Source of the DNA: Burkholderia sp. S171
Lineage (GTDB): Bacteria > Pseudomonadota > Gammaproteobacteria > Burkholderiales > Burkholderiaceae
Reading direction: 5' to 3'
DNA length: 34,831 bases
Assembly (NCBI RefSeq): GCF_009766085.1
Contig: NZ_LMUF01000035.1
Coordinates: forward strand, 1 to 34,831
Within the stretch, counting starts at the first letter, position 1, and each line of letters opens with the position of its first letter. The position numbers were made by a program, and so were the translations under genes. Positions 13,967 through 23,041 of the stretch are shown here, piece by piece. Under the pieces are notes generated by a model that saw only the letters and a program-made list of their open reading frames with translations, was not told the DNA's origin and did no database searches.

Positions 13967-16228
13967 ATGACACTCGACATTACGCAGTTCTATCAAACAT
14001 TCTTCGACGAAGCCGACGAGCTGCTCGCGGATATGGAGCAGTTGCTGCTCGCGCTGGATCTGGCGAACCCCGATCCCGAGGATCTCGGCGCGATCTTCCG
14101 CGCGGCGCATTCGATCAAGGGCGGCGCGGCCACGTTCGGTTTTTCGGCGCTGACCGAGACCACGCACATCCTCGAGTCGTTGCTCGATCGGGCGCGCAAT
14201 AACGAGCTGGTCCTGCGTCGCGACATGATCGATACATTCCTTGAAACCAAGGACGTGCTGTCGGATCAGCTCGGTGCGTATCGCGCCAGTGCTGAGCCGG
14301 ACGCGGCCGCCGCGAAGGCGATCTGCGCGAAGCTTGAATTCTTGCGGGACAACGATCCGGCTGACGGTGCTGCGGCTGCGGCTAACGTTGCGCAGCCGGA
14401 GCCGTCGTTCGCCGAAGCCGCCGCCATCGCTCAGGATCTCGCGCAAGTCGCACTGGCGCTCGGGCCGAACGAGCCGCCGCCGCATGTGGTCGAGCAAGCG
14501 AATGAGGCGGTCGAGGAAGAGGGCGAGTGGGCTGAATTTCCCGCTACACCCGATGCAAGCCAAGGTGCCGATGGCGCCGGGCAAGAAGGTCCTCACCTGA
14601 AAATTACACTGCGAGGGGTGGGGGAGAAGGACCAGGCTCTGCTGACTGAGGAGCTTGGAAACCTGGGTACTGTTGTCGGGGAATTGAAGTCGGGCGGTGA
14701 TTTAACGTTGTGGCTCGACTCGGATGTGTCCGCCGACGATATCGTCGCCGTGTGCTGTTTCGTGATCGATGAAGCGCAGATCGCGGTCAGCCGCGGCAAT
14801 GCAGCGGACGCGGCGCCTGCTAGCGGGTCGCAAGCTGCTGCAGAGCAGGAAGATCTGGAAAAGTTGAACGAGGTGACAGCAAAAGCACCCGCATCTGAGA
14901 AGACGGAACCGGTGGCGGCCCCTGCCGCCACCGAGTCCCGCACCAAGGCATCCGTCAGCCCGGTGGTGGCGGAAGCGCCCGACGCGCCGAAGGCACCCGA
15001 AGGCGACAAGAAAACGAAAGCAGCGGCTGGCCCCGCCGCCGCGGAAGGCAGCTCCATCCGCGTGGGTGTTGAGAAGGTCGATCAACTGATCAACCTCGTT
15101 GGCGAATTGGTGATCACGCAGGCCATGCTCGCTGAAACCACGAGCACCTTCGATCCCGCCTTGCACGACCGCCTGTTCAACGGCATGGCGCAGCTCGAAC
15201 GCAATGCGCGCGACTTGCAGGAAGCGGTGATGTCTATCCGCATGATGCCGATGGACTACGTCTTCAGCCGTTTCCCGCGTCTCGTGCGCGATCTCGCCGG
15301 GAAGCTTGGCAAGGAAGTCGAACTCGTCACGTTCGGCCAGGCGACGGAACTGGACAAGAGCTTGATTGAACGGATCATCGACCCGTTGACGCACCTCGTG
15401 CGCAACTCGCTCGACCACGGAATCGAAACCGTGGAAGCGCGACGTGCGGCCGGTAAAGCGGCGGCGGGACAACTGGTGCTGTCGGCGGCGCATCACGGCG
15501 GCAACATCGTGATCGAAGTCAGCGATGACGGCGCGGGCCTGCGTCGCGACAAGATTCTCGCCAAGGCAATGAAGCAAGGCATGCAGGTCAGCGAACAAAT
15601 GTCCGACGACGAAGTCTGGCAACTGATCTTCATGCCGGGCTTTTCCACCGCCGAGCAGGTCACGGATATTTCCGGCCGCGGCGTGGGCATGGACGTGGTG
15701 AAACGCAACATCCAGGCGATGGGCGGCCATGTCGAGATCCAGTCACGCGAAGGCCGCGGCACCACCACGAAGATCGTATTGCCGCTGACGCTGGCGATTC
15801 TCGACGGCATGTCGGTGAAGGTGGGCAGCGAGATTTTCATCCTGCCGCTGAACTTCGTCATGGAGTCACTGCAACCCGTTGCCGACGATATCTACACGGT
15901 CGCCGGCGGCGAGCGCGTGGTCCGCGTGCGTGGCGAATATCTGCCGCTGGTCGCGCTTCACCAGGTCTTCGAAGTGATCGATGCACGCACGGAACCCACG
16001 CAGGGAATCATCACGATCATCCAGTCGGAAGGACGCCGCTTTGCCATGCTGATCGATGAACTGGTCGGCCAGCAGCAAGTGGTGGTGAAGAACCTGGAAA
16101 CGAATTACCGCAAGGTGCACGGCATTTCCGCCGCGACCATCCTGGGCGACGGCAGCGTCGCACTGATCGTCGACGTCGCGGCGCTGAATCGTGAGAATCG
16201 CTCGGCGCATGGCGCGCTGACGCATTGA
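13967..16228 (+). CDS. cheA: Chemotaxis sensor histidine kinase CheA
   Basis: Kinase that passes receptor signals to CheY and CheB by phosphotransfer; cytoplasmic, in arrays with CheW and receptors. The 753-residue protein runs: P1 Hpt (1-110) with phosphorylated His48 in RAAHSIKGGAATFG; Ala/Glu-rich linker; a P2-like domain (about 205-275, starting HLKITLRGVGEKD); Ala/Pro-rich linker; P3 dimerisation (about 360-430); P4 ATPase with N box HLVRNSLDHGIE, G1 DDGAGL and GRGVGMDVVK; and P5 CheW-like regulatory domain to the end. The ATG at 13967 has GGTGGTGA upstream and gives MTLDITQFYQTFFDEADELL, typical of the family. The frame is open back to 13856 through the heptamer repeat, but those residues are not CheA-like. 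Confidence 0.97.
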   Translation: MTLDITQFYQTFFDEADELLADMEQLLLALDLANPDPEDLGAIFRAAHSIKGGAATFGFSALTETTHILESLLDRARNNELVLRRDMIDTFLETKDVLSDQLGAYRASAEPDAAAAKAICAKLEFLRDNDPADGAAAAANVAQPEPSFAEAAAIAQDLAQVALALGPNEPPPHVVEQANEAVEEEGEWAEFPATPDASQGADGAGQEGPHLKITLRGVGEKDQALLTEELGNLGTVVGELKSGGDLTLWLDSDVSADDIVAVCCFVIDEAQIAVSRGNAADAAPASGSQAAAEQEDLEKLNEVTAKAPASEKTEPVAAPAATESRTKASVSPVVAEAPDAPKAPEGDKKTKAAAGPAAAEGSSIRVGVEKVDQLINLVGELVITQAMLAETTSTFDPALHDRLFNGMAQLERNARDLQEAVMSIRMMPMDYVFSRFPRLVRDLAGKLGKEVELVTFGQATELDKSLIERIIDPLTHLVRNSLDHGIETVEARRAAGKAAAGQLVLSAAHHGGNIVIEVSDDGAGLRRDKILAKAMKQGMQVSEQMSDDEVWQLIFMPGFSTAEQVTDISGRGVGMDVVKRNIQAMGGHVEIQSREGRGTTTKIVLPLTLAILDGMSVKVGSEIFILPLNFVMESLQPVADDIYTVAGGERVVRVRGEYLPLVALHQVFEVIDARTEPTQGIITIIQSEGRRFAMLIDELVGQQQVVVKNLETNYRKVHGISAATILGDGSVALIVDVAALNRENRSAHGALTH

Positions 16229-16268
16229 TTAATTAGTCGGAACACCCAACCAATTTTTGGAGGCTAAC

Positions 16269-16802
16269 GTGGCAGCAGACATCCAATCCATTACTTCGGC
16301 GGTACAACGCCGTGACGTTCAACGTGTCAGCCAGGCTGAAGCGGCAGGACAGGAATTCCTCGTCTTCACGCTCGGCGCGGAAGAGTACGGCATCGACATT
16401 TTGAAGGTGCAGGAAATTCGCGGCTACGACAACGTCACGCGCATCGCCAATGCACCGGCGTTCATCAAGGGCGTGATCAACTTGCGCGGCATTATCGTGC
16501 CGATCGTCGATATGCGCATCAAGTTCAATCTCGGTCGCGTCGAGTATGACAACCAGACGGTCGTGATCATCCTGAACGTCGCGCATCGCGTGGTCGGCAT
16601 GGTGGTCGACGGCGTGTCCGACGTGCTGACACTGCAAGCCGACCAGGTCATGCCGGCGCCTGAATTCGGCGCCACGCTCACCACCGAATATCTGACGGGC
16701 CTTGGTACCGTCGATGGCCGGATGCTGATCCTGATGGACATCGAAAAGTTGATGACGAGCAAGGAGATGGAGTTGATTGACTCCGTCGCCGTGCCTGCCT
16801 GA
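16269..16802 (+). CDS. cheW: Chemotaxis coupling protein CheW
   Basis: Scaffold that couples receptors to CheA. A 177-residue single CheW domain: FLVFTLGAEEYGIDILKVQEIRGYDNVTRIANAP then FIKGVINLRGIIVPIVDMRIKF and MVVDGVSDVL, all hallmark segments. The N-terminal tail of about 25 residues precedes the fold. The start is GTG at 16269, because TTGGAGG ends five bases before it; the upstream in-frame TTG overlaps the ribosome site itself. Forty bases after cheA, 44 before the receptor gene. Confidence 0.97.
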   Translation: MAADIQSITSAVQRRDVQRVSQAEAAGQEFLVFTLGAEEYGIDILKVQEIRGYDNVTRIANAPAFIKGVINLRGIIVPIVDMRIKFNLGRVEYDNQTVVIILNVAHRVVGMVVDGVSDVLTLQADQVMPAPEFGATLTTEYLTGLGTVDGRMLILMDIEKLMTSKEMELIDSVAVPA

Positions 16803-16846
16803 GTCTTCACATAGTTGGCTACCAATACGCTGGTCGGGAAGAAGAC

Positions 16847-18643
16847 ATGCTTAAGAACTGGTCGATTCGTACCACGCTGACACTCGTGGGCCTGCTGTTC
16901 GTGGGGTTTGCGGCAGTGGTGAGCGCCTTGTCGCTGAATGGCTTGCACTCGGCCGGCAATTCGCTTTCCTTGCTGGCCGACAGCGACATGGTGTCAATGC
17001 GCGCACTCAGCGACGCGTCGTCGAACCTGCTGCGCTCACGCGTGGCGCTCGACCGCGTGCGCGGGCTGACGGAGGCGAACAACGCCGATGAAGCGAAGAA
17101 GGTGCTCGAACGCGGGCAGTTCCTGCTCGATAAATCGAACGAGAGCTGGAAGCTTTTCTTGTCGACGCCAAAGCCGATGCTGCCGCAAGCCACGCTCGAC
17201 GACATCGTCGCGAAACGTGACGCGCTGATGCATGACGGCGTCGAACCCGAGTTCGCCGCAATGCGCACCGGCGACATGGCCGCGTATCACGCCATTGCGG
17301 ACACCAAGATCAGCCCGATGTTCATCGCCCTCGACGCTGCGACGGCTGTCACGGCCGACTTGACGCAGAAGCACGCCGAGCAGTTGCGCGCGGACGCGGC
17401 GGCGAATATTGCGCTGCTGATCGAGGTGATTATTGGCGTGATGGTGCTGGCCGTGCTGACGCTGATTGCCACGCGTGTTGCGATGGGCGGCATGATCGTC
17501 CAGCCGATCAACGACGCAGTCGATCACTTCGAACGCATCGCCAAAGGCGATCTGACGAAGTCCGCGCATACGGATAAGACCAATGAGATCGGCCGCTTGT
17601 TTGCGGGCATCGAGCGGATGCGGACGAACCTGACCGCGATGGTCGGATCGGTGCATCACGGTGCGGAATCCATCGATGTCGGCGCGCGGGAAATTGCGAG
17701 CGGCAACACGGATCTCTCGCAACGTACGGAAGAACAGGCGGCGTCGCTGCAGGAAACGGCGTCGAGCATGGAGCAGCTCACCAGCACCGTGAAGCAGAAC
17801 GCCGAGAACGCGCGGCAAGCTTCGCAGCTGGCGGTCAACGCGTCGGATATCGCGTCGCGCGGTGGTCAGGTGGTGGAGCAGGTCGTGGACACCATGAGCG
17901 CGATTTCATCGAGTTCGAGCAAGGTGGTCGACATCATCGGCGTGATTGAAGGCATTGCGTTCCAGACCAATATTCTCGCGCTGAACGCGGCCGTGGAAGC
18001 GGCCCGGGCGGGCGAGGAGGGACGCGGTTTCGCAGTCGTGGCAGGCGAAGTGCGCAGTCTCGCGCAACGCAGCGCGGCAGCGGCGAAAGAGATCAAGTCA
18101 CTGATCGGCGACTCCACCGCGAAGGTCGAAAGCGGCTCCGTGCTGGTCGCTCGCGCCGGGGAGACGATGGACGAAATCGTGCAGGCCGTGCGCCGCGTCA
18201 CCGACATCATGGGCGAGATCAGCGCCGCGTCGGACGAGCAGTCGCAAGGCATTGAACAGGTGAGCCGCGCCGTCGGGCAGATGGACGAGGTCACGCAGCA
18301 GAACGCAGCGCTGGTTGAACAAGCGGCGGCGGCAGCGGCATCGCTTGAAGAGCAGACACGCAAGCTGAAGGACGTGGTCGGCCACTGGCAAGTCAGCAGC
18401 GACGCACCTTCCAGCGATCCGCGCGCGCGCCTCGAACCGAAGGTCGTCGCCCGGACGCATGCAAGCCCGGCGATTAAAGTTGCAGCGCGGCCTAACGTCG
18501 CGGCTAATCGCGCCGTTAATAAGCTTATTGCCTCACCGGCTCCGGCTGTTTCAGCTAATGCCTCCGGCCCGGCAAAGCCGGTCGCGAAAGCGCCCGCCAC
18601 GAAGCTCGCAGTTGCCGCATCCGGCGACTGGGAAACTTTTTAA
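16847..18643 (+). CDS. Methyl-accepting chemotaxis protein (Tsr/Tar type)
   Basis: Transmembrane chemoreceptor, 598 residues. Short N-terminus, TM1 (about 10-30), periplasmic four-helix-bundle ligand domain (31-187), TM2 (188-208), HAMP (about 210-262) and the cytoplasmic signalling domain (about 265-515). The hairpin tip that binds CheA/CheW is the highly conserved IEGIAFQTNILALNAAVEAA region near 370-390. After it comes a Pro/Ala-rich flexible linker of about 80 residues ending in DWETF, which matches the C-terminal NWETF tether for CheR and CheB. GGGAAGAAG precedes the ATG. The ligand cannot be told. It is the receptor encoded within the che operon and probably a high-abundance one. Confidence 0.96.
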   Translation: MLKNWSIRTTLTLVGLLFVGFAAVVSALSLNGLHSAGNSLSLLADSDMVSMRALSDASSNLLRSRVALDRVRGLTEANNADEAKKVLERGQFLLDKSNESWKLFLSTPKPMLPQATLDDIVAKRDALMHDGVEPEFAAMRTGDMAAYHAIADTKISPMFIALDAATAVTADLTQKHAEQLRADAAANIALLIEVIIGVMVLAVLTLIATRVAMGGMIVQPINDAVDHFERIAKGDLTKSAHTDKTNEIGRLFAGIERMRTNLTAMVGSVHHGAESIDVGAREIASGNTDLSQRTEEQAASLQETASSMEQLTSTVKQNAENARQASQLAVNASDIASRGGQVVEQVVDTMSAISSSSSKVVDIIGVIEGIAFQTNILALNAAVEAARAGEEGRGFAVVAGEVRSLAQRSAAAAKEIKSLIGDSTAKVESGSVLVARAGETMDEIVQAVRRVTDIMGEISAASDEQSQGIEQVSRAVGQMDEVTQQNAALVEQAAAAAASLEEQTRKLKDVVGHWQVSSDAPSSDPRARLEPKVVARTHASPAIKVAARPNVAANRAVNKLIASPAPAVSANASGPAKPVAKAPATKLAVAASGDWETF

Positions 18644-18660
18644 AGCAGCATCAGACGACC

Positions 18661-18798
18661 ATGCCGGCCCATCGCATCACGCTCCTTGATGAGCATCTCA
18701 ATGAAGCGCGCCGGGCCGTGTGGTTGTCGAAGAAATGCGGTGCAACGCCCGTACGGGATGCAGCCGATGCACGTTCCAGCAGAACAAAGGCTAGATGA
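18661..18798 (+). CDS. Candidate 45-residue small ORF coupled to cheR
   Basis: Begins at an ATG 17 bases after the receptor stop and ends in TGA at 18796-18798, overlapping the first cheR ATG (18795) as ATGA. The product starts MPAHRITLLDEHLNEARRAV and ends in a basic SSRTKAR. It has no recognised domain, no signal peptide and no good ribosome site, so it may only be a spacer frame. The stop/start overlap, as between the later operon genes, is why it is listed. Confidence 0.3.
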   Translation: MPAHRITLLDEHLNEARRAVWLSKKCGATPVRDAADARSSRTKAR

Positions 18799-19742
18799 TG
18801 GCAACGCGCCCGCCCGTCGCAATACCCCGCGACCGGACCCGAAACGGTTCGGAAGTGGAACGCGACTTCGAATTCACCAGCGCCGATTTCGGCCGCATTC
18901 GCGACCTGATTCACCGGCGCGCGGGGATTTCGCTGTCCGAGCATAAACGCGACATGGCGTACAGCCGTCTCGCGCGACGTCTGCGCGCCTGCAATATCGA
19001 TACATTCCGCCTCTATCTCGATCGTCTTGAAGCGCAGCCGGATAGCGACGAGTGGGAAGCGTTCACCAACGCGCTGACCACGAACCTGACTGCGTTCTTC
19101 CGCGAATCGCATCATTTTCCGATCCTCGCCACGTTCGCGAAAAGCCGTCCGCAGCCGTTCTCGGTATGGTGCTCGGCGGCATCGACCGGTGAGGAGCCGT
19201 ATTCCATCGCCATGACGCTGATGGAAACACTCGGCGACGCCGCGGCGCGCCATTGCACGGTGATTGCAACGGACATCGACAGCCAGGTTTTGCAGAAGGC
19301 CGACGCGGGCGTCTACTCGCTCGATTCGGTGAAAACGCTTGGGGCCGACCGGCTGAAGCGTTTTTTCCTGAAGGGCACGGGCGCGCATGCCGGCATGGTG
19401 AAGATCCGCCCGGAAGTGCGCGCGCTGGTGAAGTTCGAGCAACTGAACCTGACGGACACGAAGTACGCGTTGCCCGGCCAGTTCGACGCGATCTTCTGTC
19501 GCAACGTGATGATCTACTTCGATAAACCCACGCAGGCGCAAGTGCTCGCGCGTTTCGAGCCGCTGATGAAGTCAGGCGGATTGCTGTTCGCCGGTCACTC
19601 GGAGAACTTCACCTACGTGACGCAGGCGTTCAAGCTGCGCGGCCAGACCGTGTACGGGTTGACGCGTGACGCGGCGGCGGCGGCAGCGTCACTGGCAGCG
19701 GCGAAGAAAGCGGGCAAGACGCTCGCCGGGGAGCTGGCATGA
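18795..19742 (+). CDS. cheR: Chemotaxis protein methyltransferase CheR
   Basis: Transfers methyl groups from S-adenosylmethionine to glutamates of chemoreceptors during adaptation. 315 residues: a basic N-terminal extension (1-25), an N-terminal helical domain (26-95) containing HRRAGISLSEHKRDMAYSRLARRLR, and the methyltransferase domain with NLTAFFRESHHF, the AdoMet-binding CSAASTGEEPYS (126-137) and FCRNVMIYF. Two consecutive ATG codons (18795 and 18798) follow AAAGG; either may be used. The stop overlaps the cheD ATG by four bases, suggesting translational coupling. Its substrate is presumably the upstream receptor with the DWETF tail. Confidence 0.97.
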   Translation: MMATRPPVAIPRDRTRNGSEVERDFEFTSADFGRIRDLIHRRAGISLSEHKRDMAYSRLARRLRACNIDTFRLYLDRLEAQPDSDEWEAFTNALTTNLTAFFRESHHFPILATFAKSRPQPFSVWCSAASTGEEPYSIAMTLMETLGDAAARHCTVIATDIDSQVLQKADAGVYSLDSVKTLGADRLKRFFLKGTGAHAGMVKIRPEVRALVKFEQLNLTDTKYALPGQFDAIFCRNVMIYFDKPTQAQVLARFEPLMKSGGLLFAGHSENFTYVTQAFKLRGQTVYGLTRDAAAAAASLAAAKKAGKTLAGELA

Positions 19743-20458
19743 GTGGCTTGCCGATCGCATCGAACCTGTACTTCGACAACCATTTCAAGCTCCCGGGCGT
19801 GAAGCTGTTGCCGAACGAGTTCTACATGACGAGCGAGGACATGGTGCTCGTCACGGTGCTCGGTTCATGCGTGGCGGCATGTATTCACGATCGCTCGGCG
19901 GGCATTGGCGGCATGAATCATTTCATGCTTCCCGACGATGGCTCCGACGCATCGCAATCCAGTTCGGACTCCATGCGATACGGCGCGTACGCCATGGAAG
20001 TGCTGATCAACGAGATGATCAAACGCGGTGGCCGGCGCGAGCGCTTCGAAGCGAAAGTGTTTGGCGGCGGCGCGGTGCTGGCGGGCATGACGACGATCAA
20101 TATCGGCGATCGCAATTCGGAATTCGTTCGTCGTTACCTGGCGCTGGAAAAGATTCGCATCGTGGCCGAGGATTTGCAGGGCATGTATCCGCGCAAGGTC
20201 GCGTTCATGCCGCGCACCGGCCAGGCGATGGTCAAGAAACTCATTACGACGCAAGACCCGAGCGTGGTCGAACGCGAGCAGGCACTCGCGCGGCAAACAC
20301 CGGAAGCACGCAGCGAACGGCTTGCAAAAGCGCGTGCGCGTGTCGAGATGTTCAGCCAGCCGAAAATTAAAACACCCGATAAACCCCGCATCGAATTATT
20401 CGGTGCCGCAGCCGGCCTGCAGCGAACCGTCCGCACGAAGACGGTGGAGGAAGCATGA
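19739..20458 (+). CDS. cheD: Chemoreceptor glutamine deamidase CheD
   Basis: Deamidates specific glutamines in chemoreceptors and can interact with CheY phosphatases in other bacteria. 239 residues. The catalytic Cys44 in LGSCVAACIHD and His61 in GGMNHFMLP are 17 apart, exactly as Cys27 and His44 in Thermotoga CheD. VFGGGAVL and GDRNSEFVRRYL follow. The C-terminal 50 residues, basic and Ala/Arg-rich, extend beyond the catalytic domain. Overlaps cheR and cheB by four bases each (ATGA), so the three adaptation enzymes are translationally coupled. Confidence 0.96.
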   Translation: MSGLPIASNLYFDNHFKLPGVKLLPNEFYMTSEDMVLVTVLGSCVAACIHDRSAGIGGMNHFMLPDDGSDASQSSSDSMRYGAYAMEVLINEMIKRGGRRERFEAKVFGGGAVLAGMTTINIGDRNSEFVRRYLALEKIRIVAEDLQGMYPRKVAFMPRTGQAMVKKLITTQDPSVVEREQALARQTPEARSERLAKARARVEMFSQPKIKTPDKPRIELFGAAAGLQRTVRTKTVEEA

Positions 20459-21570
20459 CAACGGCCCGGAGCACGGAACCGAAAATCAGTGTGCTGTGCG
20501 TCGATGACTCGGCGCTGGTGCGAAGCCTGATGACCGAGATCATCAACTCGCAGAGCGACATGTATGTGTGCGCAACCGCGCCTGATCCGCTGGTGGCGCG
20601 TGAGCTTATCAAGCAGCACAACCCCGACGTACTGACGCTCGACGTCGAAATGCCGCGCATGGATGGCCTCGATTTCCTTGAAAAGCTGATGCGGCTTCGG
20701 CCGATGCCGGTGGTGATGGTGTCGTCGCTGACGGAGCGCGGTTCGGAAATCACGCTGCGCGCGCTGGAACTCGGCGCGGTGGATTTCGTGACGAAACCGC
20801 GTGTGGGCATTCGCGACGGCATGCTCGAGTATTCCGAAAAGCTCGCCGATAAAATCCGCGCGGCCGCTCGCGCACGCGTGCGGCAGACGCCTCACGTCGT
20901 ACACGCGACGCCCGGTTCCAGCGGCGCGGTTGCCGCTGCAAAACCCACGCCGAACCTGAACAATCCGCTGGTGAGTACGGAGAAGCTGATCATTGTCGGG
21001 GCATCGACGGGCGGCACCGAAGCGATCCGCGAACTGTTGGTGCCGCTGCCGCCCGACGCGCCCGGCGTGATGATCGCGCAGCACATGCCACCCGGCTTCA
21101 CGAAGTCGTTTGCACAGCGCCTGAACGGCCTGTGCCGGATCGCGGTGAAAGAAGCCGAGCATGGCGAACGTGTGCTGCCGGGCCATGCGTACATCGCACC
21201 GGGCGACGCCCATCTGGTGCTCGTGCGCAGCGGTGCGAACTACGTGGCGCATCTCTCCGATGCCCCGCCGGTCAATCGTCACCGTCCTTCTGTTGATGTG
21301 CTGTTCCGGTCGGCTGCGCAGAACGCCGGCAAGAACGCGCTCGGCGTGATCCTGACCGGCATGGGCCGCGACGGCGCGCAGGGCATGCTGGAGATGCAGC
21401 AAGCCGGCGCGTACACCTTCGCGCAGGACGAAGCGAGCTGCGTGGTGTTCGGCATGCCGCGCGAGGCTATCGCAACAGGCGGGGTGAGCGAGATCGCGCC
21501 GCTGGCGGAAATGACCCGGCGCGTGATGGCGCGGCTCAATTCAATGGGTGAACGCGCGCAGCGCGTTTAA
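20455..21570 (+). CDS. cheB: Chemotaxis response regulator protein-glutamate methylesterase CheB
   Basis: Removes receptor methyl groups when phosphorylated by CheA. 371 residues: receiver domain (about 11-130) with Asp17/Asp18 and phosphoacceptor Asp63 (LTLDVEMPRMDGL), a linker, and the C-terminal methylesterase domain with catalytic Ser184 (GASTGGTEA), His210 (AQHMPPGFT) and Asp306 (MGRDGAQGM). The spacings of 26 and 96 residues equal those of E. coli CheB. The start overlaps the cheD stop by four bases. Confidence 0.97.
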   Translation: MTTARSTEPKISVLCVDDSALVRSLMTEIINSQSDMYVCATAPDPLVARELIKQHNPDVLTLDVEMPRMDGLDFLEKLMRLRPMPVVMVSSLTERGSEITLRALELGAVDFVTKPRVGIRDGMLEYSEKLADKIRAAARARVRQTPHVVHATPGSSGAVAAAKPTPNLNNPLVSTEKLIIVGASTGGTEAIRELLVPLPPDAPGVMIAQHMPPGFTKSFAQRLNGLCRIAVKEAEHGERVLPGHAYIAPGDAHLVLVRSGANYVAHLSDAPPVNRHRPSVDVLFRSAAQNAGKNALGVILTGMGRDGAQGMLEMQQAGAYTFAQDEASCVVFGMPREAIATGGVSEIAPLAEMTRRVMARLNSMGERAQRV

Positions 21571-21647
21571 TCGTCGCCGACTGAATTCGGATCGAAACGC
21601 GGCGTGATGCGCCGCTTGAAGAAAACACAGGAACACAAGGAGCAGTG

Positions 21648-22046
21648 ATGGTGGACAAGAACATGAAGATTTTGGTCGTCGACGACTTTCCGACGATGCG
21701 GCGCATTGTGCGAAACCTGCTGAAGGAACTGGGTTTCTCCAACGTCGATGAAGCCGAAGACGGTGCGGCCGGTCTTGCACGTCTGCGCGGCGGCGGTTTC
21801 GAGTTCGTCATTTCCGACTGGAACATGCCGAACCTCGATGGCCTCGAAATGCTCAAGCAAATTCGCGGCGACGCTGCACTCGCCCATTTGCCCGTGCTGA
21901 TGGTGACGGCGGAATCGAAGAAGGAAAACATCATCGCCGCGGCGCAGGCTGGCGCGAGCGGATACGTGGTCAAGCCGTTCACGGCTGCGACCCTCGACGA
22001 GAAGCTGTCGAAGATTCTCGAAAAGATGGCTAAGGCCGGGAGCTGA
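21648..22046 (+). CDS. cheY: Chemotaxis response regulator CheY (second copy)
   Basis: Phosphorylated CheY binds the FliM switch and changes rotation sense. 132 residues, closely similar to E. coli CheY throughout: MKILVVDDFPTMRRIVRNLL with Asp12/Asp13, phosphoacceptor Asp57 in ISDWNMPNLDG, VMVTAES with the conserved Thr, and VVKPFTAATL with the conserved Lys. The ATG at 21648 is taken because AAGGAG lies five bases before it; a GTG one codon earlier is too close to that site. Only two bases separate its stop from cheZ, so kinase output and phosphatase are made together. This is the likely motor-binding CheY. Confidence 0.97.
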   Translation: MVDKNMKILVVDDFPTMRRIVRNLLKELGFSNVDEAEDGAAGLARLRGGGFEFVISDWNMPNLDGLEMLKQIRGDAALAHLPVLMVTAESKKENIIAAAQAGASGYVVKPFTAATLDEKLSKILEKMAKAGS

Positions 22047-22048
22047 TC

Positions 22049-22762
22049 GTGAACGAAATGACGAACCACGAGACGCTCATCGACGTCGAGCAGGAAGCTG
22101 ATGCATCGAGCGGCGACCGGATCCTCGCGCGCATTGGCCAGTTGACGCGGACCCTGCGCGATTCCATGCGCGAACTCGGCCTCGACAAACAAGTTGAAGC
22201 CGCCGCCGAGATGGTGCCGGACGCGCGCGACCGCCTGAAATACGTCGCGACGATGACCGAGCAGGCCGCCGAGCGCGCGCTGAACGCCATCGAACTGGCC
22301 AAGCCGCTGCAGGAAACCATGCAGCGCGACGCACAGGCGCTCGATGCCCGCTGGGAGCAATGGTATGGCGCGCCGCTCGAAAACGCGGACGTGAAGACCT
22401 TGCTGGCGGATACGCGAGGCTTTTTGCAGCAAGTCCCGGTGCACACGGTCGCGACCAACACGCAGTTGCTCGAAATCATGCTCGCGCAGGATTTCCAGGA
22501 TCTGACCGGGCAGGTGATCAAGAAGATTACCGACGTGGTGTATGTCATCGAGCAGCAATTGCTCAGCGTGCTGCTGGAGAACATCGCGCCCGAGCGGCGT
22601 GAACAATTCGCGGCACAAGCGGCGGCGCTGGCAGCGGCGACGAGCTCGGTAGGCTCGTCCGATACCCTGCTGAACGGCCCGCAGATCAATCCGGAAGGCC
22701 GCACCGACGTAGTCCAGGACCAGACTCAAGTCGACGATCTGCTCGCCAGTCTCGGCTTCTGA
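22049..22762 (+). CDS. cheZ: CheY-phosphate phosphatase CheZ
   Basis: Dephosphorylates CheY-P, ending the signal. 237 residues, mainly a long helical hairpin. The active-site segment AQDFQDLTGQVIKKITDVV contains the Asp and the Gln four residues later that correspond to Asp143 and Gln147 of E. coli CheZ. The C-terminal tail QTQVDDLLASLGF is the CheY-binding peptide. GTG at 22049 follows GGGAG with six bases spacing; an in-frame ATG lies three codons later. It is the last gene of the operon here. A 6- to 7-bp hairpin (22794-22809) follows but without a T-run. Confidence 0.97.
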   Translation: MNEMTNHETLIDVEQEADASSGDRILARIGQLTRTLRDSMRELGLDKQVEAAAEMVPDARDRLKYVATMTEQAAERALNAIELAKPLQETMQRDAQALDARWEQWYGAPLENADVKTLLADTRGFLQQVPVHTVATNTQLLEIMLAQDFQDLTGQVIKKITDVVYVIEQQLLSVLLENIAPERREQFAAQAAALAAATSSVGSSDTLLNGPQINPEGRTDVVQDQTQVDDLLASLGF

Positions 22763-23041
22763 CCATACGAACGGCTCGACGCGCGCAGGCGCGGCGCATG
22801 CACATGCGCGGGTGCTGGCACTTGCCGGCACTTGCTCGCGTCGAGCTGTTTCCTGCAGCATCAGCCCCCGAAAATCTTCCATTGACGCTCGACCGGACGC
22901 GCTTGTAATAAGCGTCGTTTTCCCGGTTCCGACTCAATCGGCTGGCATACTGACGGGGCTTTCTTATTATGACTTTTGTGGCGCGACCGTTGCAGAAGGC
23001 AAAATAGCGAATATTGAGATAATCGAAACAGGGGACTTGAA

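Noticed and set aside
14702..15730. A 342-codon minus-strand frame opposite cheA
   Set aside because: Shadow of CheA; composition typical of antisense frames in GC-rich genes.
20134..22882. Long minus-strand open frames (422 and 448 codons) opposite cheD, cheB, cheY and cheZ
   Set aside because: Antisense shadows of well-supported chemotaxis genes, with low-complexity Arg/His/Leu-rich products.
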